Assembly (NCBI GenBank): GCA_037783415.1
Contig: JAZGTN010000061.1
Span: 1-64,000, forward strand
Direction: 5' to 3'
From: Leptasterias polaris
Lineage: Eukaryota; Echinodermata; Asteroidea; Forcipulatida; Asteriidae
DNA length: 64,000 nucleotides
The notes beneath the pieces were generated by a model. The model made no database searches. It saw only the letters and a list, made by a program, of their open reading frames with translations, and was not told the DNA's origin. Below are positions 13,401 to 22,400 of this stretch, piece after piece. Each line of letters starts with the position of its first letter. Position 1 is the stretch's first letter. A program made the position numbers and the translations under genes.

Positions 13401-16400
13401 GACAACTGTCATATGACATCATTCTAAATTTAACTGGATGCTATTTTGATGGGATTACACAAAGCACTATCGGAAGTTCTTTATTGGCTTCTCTAAGCAT
13501 CTTAAGTGAACACATGTGCTTTGGGATCATGTACACGTATTACATATCAGATGCAACTGGGCATATGTTTTTGTAAATTGATAGCAAGAAAATGAATTTT
13601 TGTGTGCATTACTTAGTTTTACATTCACTGAAAGTGACACACAAAGTTAAAGGCAAAGTACAGATTTTTTAATTATTGAAAACAATATTGTTAAGTTTCA
13701 ATCTGAAAGCTCACTGGTTCTTAAGTTCCTACCAGTACCAATCCTCCAGAGAAATGTCTGATGAAGTACTTGTTAGCATGAAACCTCATGCAGGTTTTTG
13801 TTTTTAATTTTAGTCTTAAAGTGCTCCACAGCTACCAAATTATAACCATCCTCCAGACTGTCAAAGTCAAGAAAACAGCATTTAATGACCTCTAAAATCA
13901 CCATTGCTTATTTTGATTGCCAAAATCGAAATAAGCCAGAAAAGAAAGTGCAATTGAATAACAAATCCCTGACAATATACTATTTTTCATTGTTAACTAA
14001 AAAGTAACCATTGATTTGTTATGAATTTATCACGTTAGTACATGTAGGATCATGTGTTTATTGAAAACAAGAGGATCAAATTATTTTACTCTTCTGACAA
14101 TGATGTACATGTACTTTCCCTGTAAGGATGTTTGCAACTTATTTGAATCTAAGCATGACTACAAACAGTGCATACTGTGTAAGAACACATTCATATTAAA
14201 CTATCATCAGTAGCTTCTTGAAGCATTAGGATGCTATTAATTAGATAAGAAGGAAGTCAGATTCTTATGGAACTTTCTCAAATTAATTTAGCTTCCTCTT
14301 TTTCAGATGAATAAATTCTTGAGATATCAAGTGGATAGCTTCTGGTGTACATGGAAGCTACACTTTGTAATGCCCTGGGGTTAGAAGAAGGAAGCTAGGG
14401 CTCTGTGTGTTGGTAAATGGGCTAAGCAAGCTTGGGTTCGTGGGGACAGGACCTGAGAAATGAAGGTTCTTGGTATAGGTGAATGGGCTAGAGAGGGTTG
14501 GGTTCTAGATTCTATGTGATAGGATAAGGCTCTGATTGTAGGTGAAGGGGCTAAAGAGGATTGGGTTTCCAGGGTAGGATCTAGGAAAAGGAAAGGTTCT
14601 AGGCATGCATGAACTGGCTGGGGACACCAGGGTTTCAAGGGATATGATCTAGAAAAGAAAAGGTTCTGGTTGTGGGTGACGGGACTAGAGAGGTTTGGGT
14701 TCCAGGAAATATGATCTAGGAAAGGTAAAGTTCTGGGCATGGGTGAAAGGGCTAGAGAGGTTTGGGTACTAAGGGATAGGATCTAAGAAAGGAAAAATTT
14801 GATGGATGCATTCAGGGGCAGTGGAGGTGTCTCCTCTCTACTTACCTATTCTCCTCTCTTGGTTTTTATCTGTCAGCAGCTGATGTATTCTTTCTTTCAT
14901 CTTATTGATCTCTCGTTCTTTCTTCTTCAGATCATGCTTGAACTGAGTGTCTCGATGCTTCACAATACTCTCCAGCTTCTTCATCTAAAAACGACGGGGA
15001 AAAAGAGAATATTTGTAAATCAGGTAACTCAAATGACCAATCTGGACTATGTTCTACCAAGACCTTCGGGGCCAAAGGGGAGACCAAGACAGTCCGATAA
15101 TCTACCAAAGATGAGTTCAAACGGAATATTGACCACTAGGGTAACTAAAATGACCAATCTAGAATATGTCCTGCCAAGACCTAGACATTTGGGGCCAAAG
15201 GGGAGACCAAGACAGTCCGATAATCACAAAAAGATGAGCACAAAAAGAATGTTGACCACTAGGGTAACTAAAATGACTTATCTGGAATATGTCCTGCCAA
15301 GACCTAGACATTTGGGGCCAAAGGGGAGACCAAGACAGTCCGATAATCCGATAATCACAAAAAGATGAGCACAAAAAGAATGTTGACCACTATTGTAACT
15401 AAAATGACTTATCTGGAATATGTCCTGCCAAGACCTGAAGACCTACATGTAGACCGAGACGTTCGGGTCCAAAAAGAAGACCGAGACAGTTTGACAATTG
15501 AAAAAAAGATGAGCACAAAGAATATGTTGGTCACAAAAGTCAATCAAATGACCAATCTAAGATGCGTCCTTCCAAGACCTAGACCGGACAACCAGGTCCA
15601 AAAGGGTGACCATCAAGATACCACATTCAAACAACTCACTTCTTCCCTTGTGGTTTTGAGTTTGACGGCCAGCGTCTTATTCTGGTTCAGCTGTTGCCTC
15701 TCTTTCTCCGTCAGGGACACATTGTCTCTCTCCAGCTGCTCTAATTGTAATTTGAGACGGGAATGGTTGGATTGTAGATGCTCCAAGTCAGAGTCATCCC
15801 GCATTTGTCTGTGATGAGAATAAAGTATTGGTAAAAGTTAGAGAGTATCTTCTTCGCCATCAAGGAGAAAATCATTTATAATTGCTAATCATTTTGGAAT
15901 ATTAAGAGCAGTTCAAAAATGAACATTTATCTCATCTATATGTAAAAAAAAAATAAAAAATTATATTATTTTATTTTATTTTTATTTGGGGGGGGGGGGG
16001 GGATTTTTTAGCAACAATAAACCCACATCCAGTAAAAAAAACAAGTTAAAAACAAATGGCAACTTAGCTGTGGCACTTGAGATCCAGTTAAATTTATTTG
16101 GGGAAAAACGAAATATATGTTTACCTTAAATTGTTCAGTATTTCTTAAATTGTTCAAATTGTTTAACCTTTGGGACCCTTTTTAGGGTAAAGGGCGCTAC
16201 ATAAAAGCCGTTTGTTATTATGTGAATCAATCCACAACATACATGTACACTCGTACTGACCCCTTGCACAAAGCGCATTTACACACACCTATCCTGTACG
16301 CCATTTTGGGAGTCAAAATGAACACAAACAAATTGACACACCTCTGTACAGTACGCATAGACTACCATTTCCACCATTTTGGGAGTCAAGATGTACACAA

Positions 16401-19400
16401 ACAAATTGACTTCCAAAAATAAATGGTGGATATTGTAGACGTGCATCATGTGCAAGGGGTCAATAATGTACAGTGCATATAGACACTTGAAACACCAGTT
16501 CATAAGAGTTTTTATTTCAGATCGTTTTCAATGGGGAACAGTGAAAGGGCGCTGGTAGACAATTTGTTTTCTTAGTACTTACTTCGTTTCCTGCTCGTCC
16601 AGCTTGCGTATGTTCTGCTGATGTCTCTGTATGAGTTCATAGCAACAGTTTACTAATTGCACAATGTCAAAGACCCCGGACTGGCCTCGATCCAGCGACT
16701 TAAAGAGGGTAGGAAATCCTAGAATGGTCATCTCCTGAAGTAAATGATCAATGAAAGAACAGGAGTTAGAAATTATCTCTATTGAGAACCAGTCGACCGT
16801 GCATAATAATAATAACTTAATAATAAATAAAACAATTATGCAAGGGCCTCAAGGCACTTCACAGATAAAAACAGCAGCAAAAAAGTAATTAATCAGTAAA
16901 AAGTAAGCCAAAAGGGTACTACAAAGGGTTTGGCTATGGGGGCATCTCCATAGTGACCAGCTCGTTGACCTCAGGCACCAGAAGTCTGGTATTCTGAACG
17001 ACGTTTATGACATGATACATGTACATGTTGAAATCCATTACTGTCAACAAATAATTTTAACATCAAGTCAAGAAAATCATTTGGATAACAAGGGGCTTTC
17101 ATGAAGAGCTAATTGCTAAGAAAAGTGTGATGTCACAACACAAATCACTATGGTGATATTGACAACACATCTTAAGATGAATCTAGTGCTTTGTGAAATC
17201 AAGCCCAGCTTTCTGATACCTGTTTTCAACTTAACGAATACTGTCAGCATGGAATTGCCCATGGGGTATAACCATCATTGGAATGTACCACATAGTATTA
17301 GTACCGTAATTTCCTGCGGATAAGACGCGTCATATCTGACTTTTTAGACCACAAAATCATCACTGCGCCTTGTATTCCAGTGCGCCTTGTCTGATGTTGC
17401 TTAAGATCAAAATGCCCGCGGCCGACGTGCAAATAATCTAGGCCCTATTTAATGTAGCTGCGGTCAGGTTAATAATGCGGTCGCTAACCATCAACTCACC
17501 ACGCATTGTTGACGTACTAGTACATATCAGTGCTCAACTCTCCAGACAATGTCGCCAGATTTTCATTCCGACAATGACGCAATGTGTTGAGCCGCCTTTG
17601 TGGCCACATGTCCCTATACATAACGACAATGCAGCAACGTGTTCATCCCTTCCTTTATGGCCGCGATTTCGTACCGAAAATACTGCATTCAGATTTATCT
17701 AAACGTTTGCTGAACGCATTCACCCAACCTCTATTGTGTGAACAGTGAACAACAGAAACCCCAATAATGTCACGTCCCCATCAGTATAGACTTGGTTCCA
17801 AGTCTGTGATCATGGTTTTTAGTTGTCCTAATAGCCGATATATTATTGGCTGAAACAGCGCCCTCTTGTGGATAAACCTCCGTCTTGAACCGAGTTAGAG
17901 CTCGTGATCAAACGGTTACAAACGCTTTTCATACACCAACTCGTCCGATCCAAGGCAACATGTCCCTTTAATGCAATTCATGAAATCCTTGCACAATACC
18001 CCTCCTCTGACCTTTAACATGAACCAATTAATGATGTATTGAGAAATGGTTTGTGTCATTTGACGGAAATGCTGGAAATGGCAAAGAGGTTCAGTTAGTC
18101 TACAAGGGGTCACTGCATCAATGCTGGCACCCCACCAAGATTGAACATGTCCAGAGACGTGATAGCATTTATCACAAAAATCAAAAAGATACACTTCAAG
18201 AAAATGTGTTGGCTCTTTTCCACATTTTTTGCATTTAAATTTTTTTTTAAAGAGCCACCAGTGTAACAGCTTGATGTTTTGATCTGTATCAGGGGTGTGA
18301 TCAGACAAAACTGAAAAATCCTGAAATTGGGAAGTGGTCGTCTACATACATGTATACATGTATGTACAGTCTCCTTTGGGATGAAGATCACTGAACTCTA
18401 GAAAGAGAACTTACATGTACAGACAACTGCCCCCCCCTCCCCCCTCCCCCCTCCCCTTTAAACAAAATAAAATAAAAAGTAAAATATCACTTTCTTGGTG
18501 GAGAAAAAAAAAGGCTGTCATCCTTCCCTTTGTGGACAGCTGATACACTTTCCAGACAGTTTGAAGACAAAAAGAGAAGGGGTTCACCCCAGCGTTCCTG
18601 GTTTGATTGGCTGTATATTGCGCCACAGCACCGTGCGCCACAGTACATTACATGGCGCTATGTAAAGGAATAAGTCTCATACATGCTTCAAAATCATAGC
18701 CATACCTTGCGGAAAAAATACTGAATGTTTGAACGTTGTGAGCGTCACTGAGTGACGGATTTGAGCGCTTTATGAGAAGTCTGACAAACCACAGGCCTGT
18801 AATACATGTATGCTCTGATTGTCTAAAGGAGAAAGAATATTAATTCTTTGACATGCACCATGTACAAATGTACTCGTACAGATGCATTTTTTGAAGTAAA
18901 CCTAACACATTAAAGCTGGTTGGAAGAAAGAAATCTTGATACATCTAAGAAAACAAGTTTGCACCTGCACCTGGGGTTATTTTTCACGTAAATGAAAACT
19001 TATTTTTTAAACCAAAGCCCTTTAACATTTTAACGTTTGAATTCTTTATTGATATTTATGGTACAATTTGAATAGGCTTGCTACACTGTACGTAATGGGC
19101 TCCACTGAGCATCTAATGGGACAATAACAATCCTGGGAACAGACTACTCCCACTTTACTGTTGGTAAGGTGTGGGAGGTTGGGCGCCAAGCAAGGGGAAA
19201 TGCCTCCATGTAGGACTAGGAAATGATGATTAAACCATGGAGGCAGAAATAGATTAGACAGAGGATGTGACATGAGCCTGTGTCATTAGCTAGCACTTTA
19301 TGATGCATTTAAAAGCAAAGGCATTAGCATTACTTGTGTAATATGAAAGGCTCGGCAGCGTAAATTGTGTAGTAAAAACTGATGTACCTGTAGGCTTGTA

Positions 19401-22400
19401 AACACCACTTCTCAACTTGTCCTGTGGGCTACTAAAAACTGTGCAACCTACTTGTTTAAAATACTCAATATTTCTTCCTTTTCAGATGTGAATAATAAAC
19501 TTTAAAATGTGTTAATTTATTTTTGAGCGTGTGAATGCATCTTCATGTGACCATTAAACTGCTTGTGATTGCTACTAATACTATTAATACAGAAAGATAC
19601 ATTTATGACAATACATACATGTTTAAAATCTTGGCAACCAAAACTTCCTGGGGGCAAGTAAAATCCAAGTTTACTAGCCCAGTGGGCTACTTTAAGGTCA
19701 TACACAGACCACATTAATGTATGAAGTCACGAAAAAGGTGTGTATACAAGTACATGTACATACATACTGAACAAAATGTACTGTACATTGTAGTATATGG
19801 CGAGTTTATAACATTACGATCTGCACATTCTTCGAAAGGCATGTGCACTCTTCAATTGCGTGACTGGATTTTCATGTCAGCCACACAGGGTTGCTAAATG
19901 AATTCTAAGCAAGTTTAACTCTTTAAATGGCAGGCAGTTGAAATTGGCTAGATACAAACAAACATTGGCTAGATAACAAACAAACATCTAGGACTCTGAA
20001 CATTGTATCACTGGGTGTCAACATGATCAACAACTTTAACTTCTAAGCCTACATAAACCCTTTATAAAAAAGCATGTAGTTTGTTCAAAGTTGTGAGTGA
20101 TCAATCGATTAAAGGTTTCCAGGGATCCAGGCTCAAGGTGACTTCATCTTAACTAGGCAGACTTTACTCTTCAAACAGATAAACAACAACAAAGGCTGGC
20201 ACTGGAATTTCTGGCCTGTACAGATATTGATACAATACATATAGGTGTGTTTGAGTATTGATTTGACAGGTTGAGGGTACAAACATTTTGACTCATCAAG
20301 CAGGTCACTGAAGGCTTATTGATGTTTGATTTTGTTTGTAAAAGGAGACCCAGAATCACTTCAAGTGCATCAATGTTGCAAATCTGAGTTTGTGTAAACA
20401 AGTACACACTATAACAATGTGTAAACAAGTACACACTATAACAATGTCTAATAGCATGGTTAGTAGCAATTGTACCTCACTGTATCTGTACAAAAAGGTT
20501 TTATACTAGACTTGATGTTAATACAATTAATTCTTTCACAAACACAGGGCTTGAGTTTCAAGAAAATCTTCACAAGACCAAAGGTCCTGTAGCTCAGAAT
20601 TGTCTCTGGACAAGCAATTTTATTTTTTTAAATTAACTCCGTCAGTTTCCCTTGTGGTTTATTACTTGATTTTTGAAATAAAAGTTACATCCCCTAAAGG
20701 TGTTTCCAGGTTGTATCAGAAACTTAAATGTGATCCCAGGCTATACAGAAGTTACAGGTTGTATGGCTATGGACTGATACCGCCAAACTATTGACAAAAA
20801 TACGAAGACCGCCAACAGTTACTAGAGCTAGATGGTTCAGTTGGTAGAAAGTCGGCACGTTAATTGAGAGGTCACAGGTTGAAGTGCCGCTCAGGTCAAT
20901 TTATCTTTGTTCAGCCCAAAATCATTTATAAATATTTATCAAAAGAAAAATGTAGGCCTATTTCTTTCTCTTTTATATTCGCCAAGTTTTTAGGAGAGGG
21001 TTCTAGAATTGAAAGATTTAGTACGTTCATATTTATAATAAATCTTCATAATATGTGTTCGCTAATATTAGACTGCAGGACTTATTAGACCGAGTTTTGA
21101 AAATTACTGAAGTCTGGCCAGTGGTCCATTAGGTAGGGGGCCTATATTATGAACCCTAGGCTTGATTTCACAAAGAGCTATGATTCATCTTGAATGGTGA
21201 ATCAGTCTTAATTGCTAAGCAACATGTGATGTCACAATACAAACACTATGGCAATATTTTGACATCAATGAATCTGAGTGCTCTGTGAAATCAAGACCTG
21301 ATACTGTAGAGATTTGACAGCATTCAATCTCAAAAGCGCTCTAGAGACCCCATTGCACAACGCACCTCCACACATTACAATGTATGTGTGCCCTTTCATT
21401 TTGGAGTTAACTCTATGTTTCTTGGGTTCAGTTTGACTCCCAAAATGACAAACAGGAGAGGCGCGTATACATGTACGTGCGCTGTGCGTTGTGCAAGGGG
21501 TCTATTGCAGTGCTTTCCATGAACAGTTTAGGACGTTAATTAACCACATTAGAATTGTAGAAATAAGTATGCACATGTCTGTGTACGCAAGTGTCTTACT
21601 GTATATTACATAGTGGTCCGCTGGCTGAATGCTAGCTGAAACACCCAAAAACCAGTCAAAATTCACTCCAATTGTCTAACTGGCTACATGTAGTTTAAAA
21701 TTATTTCATTTGAAACATAGACTAGTGAAAAAGCTGACGGACTAGTGAAAAAACAAGCTACAGTGTAAACAGTCCACTAAAAATGTTAAGGGTAAACCGT
21801 GCGCTTTCCTTACATGTAGATGATGGAATCGCACACAATACAACTACCATCCAGTGAGAATTAGCAGAGTTTATCAGTAAACTCTGAATCTGTGATCACT
21901 GATCTTACTCTAGATCCTGCTTATGTAAAAGATTCAGGCTTGCCCAATGACCAGCTATGTAGTGGCTACCAGTTCACAAGTTTGACCCAGTGAAAATTGT
22001 CAAGGGCACAGCACAGTTTATCTGTTCCTAGCAATCCGTTTCTGAATTGCACAGATAAGGGTGGTTTGGGAATTAAAAACAGGAAAATGCAGGGATTTAT
22101 TTGCAATCTGCGGAACACTTCCACTCCATCAATTAAGCAATGGTGCCTAGAATGACCGTTTACACACAGTTTCCACTTAATCTTTTGTCAGTTTCACTTA
22201 GTTTGACTTATTGTAAATGTGTACTAGTCTGCCAGGTTTAAGCTGGAGTCTTTTACTTTAGAAGAAAAGGTTTGTGTGATGTTCCTCTCTCAAACATTAA
22301 TAAGTTTAGTTCAGCAGCCCTGAAAAGTTTGTCTTTTAAAATAAAAACATTTTACAAATTTGTCAAAAAACTAAAACAATTTGTTGTATCAAATGAAATG

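Noticed and set aside
14799..15814. Plus-strand frames with an Arg/Pro-rich repeat
   Set aside because: They arise from the 123-bp minisatellite and run antisense over well-supported SSX2IP exons.
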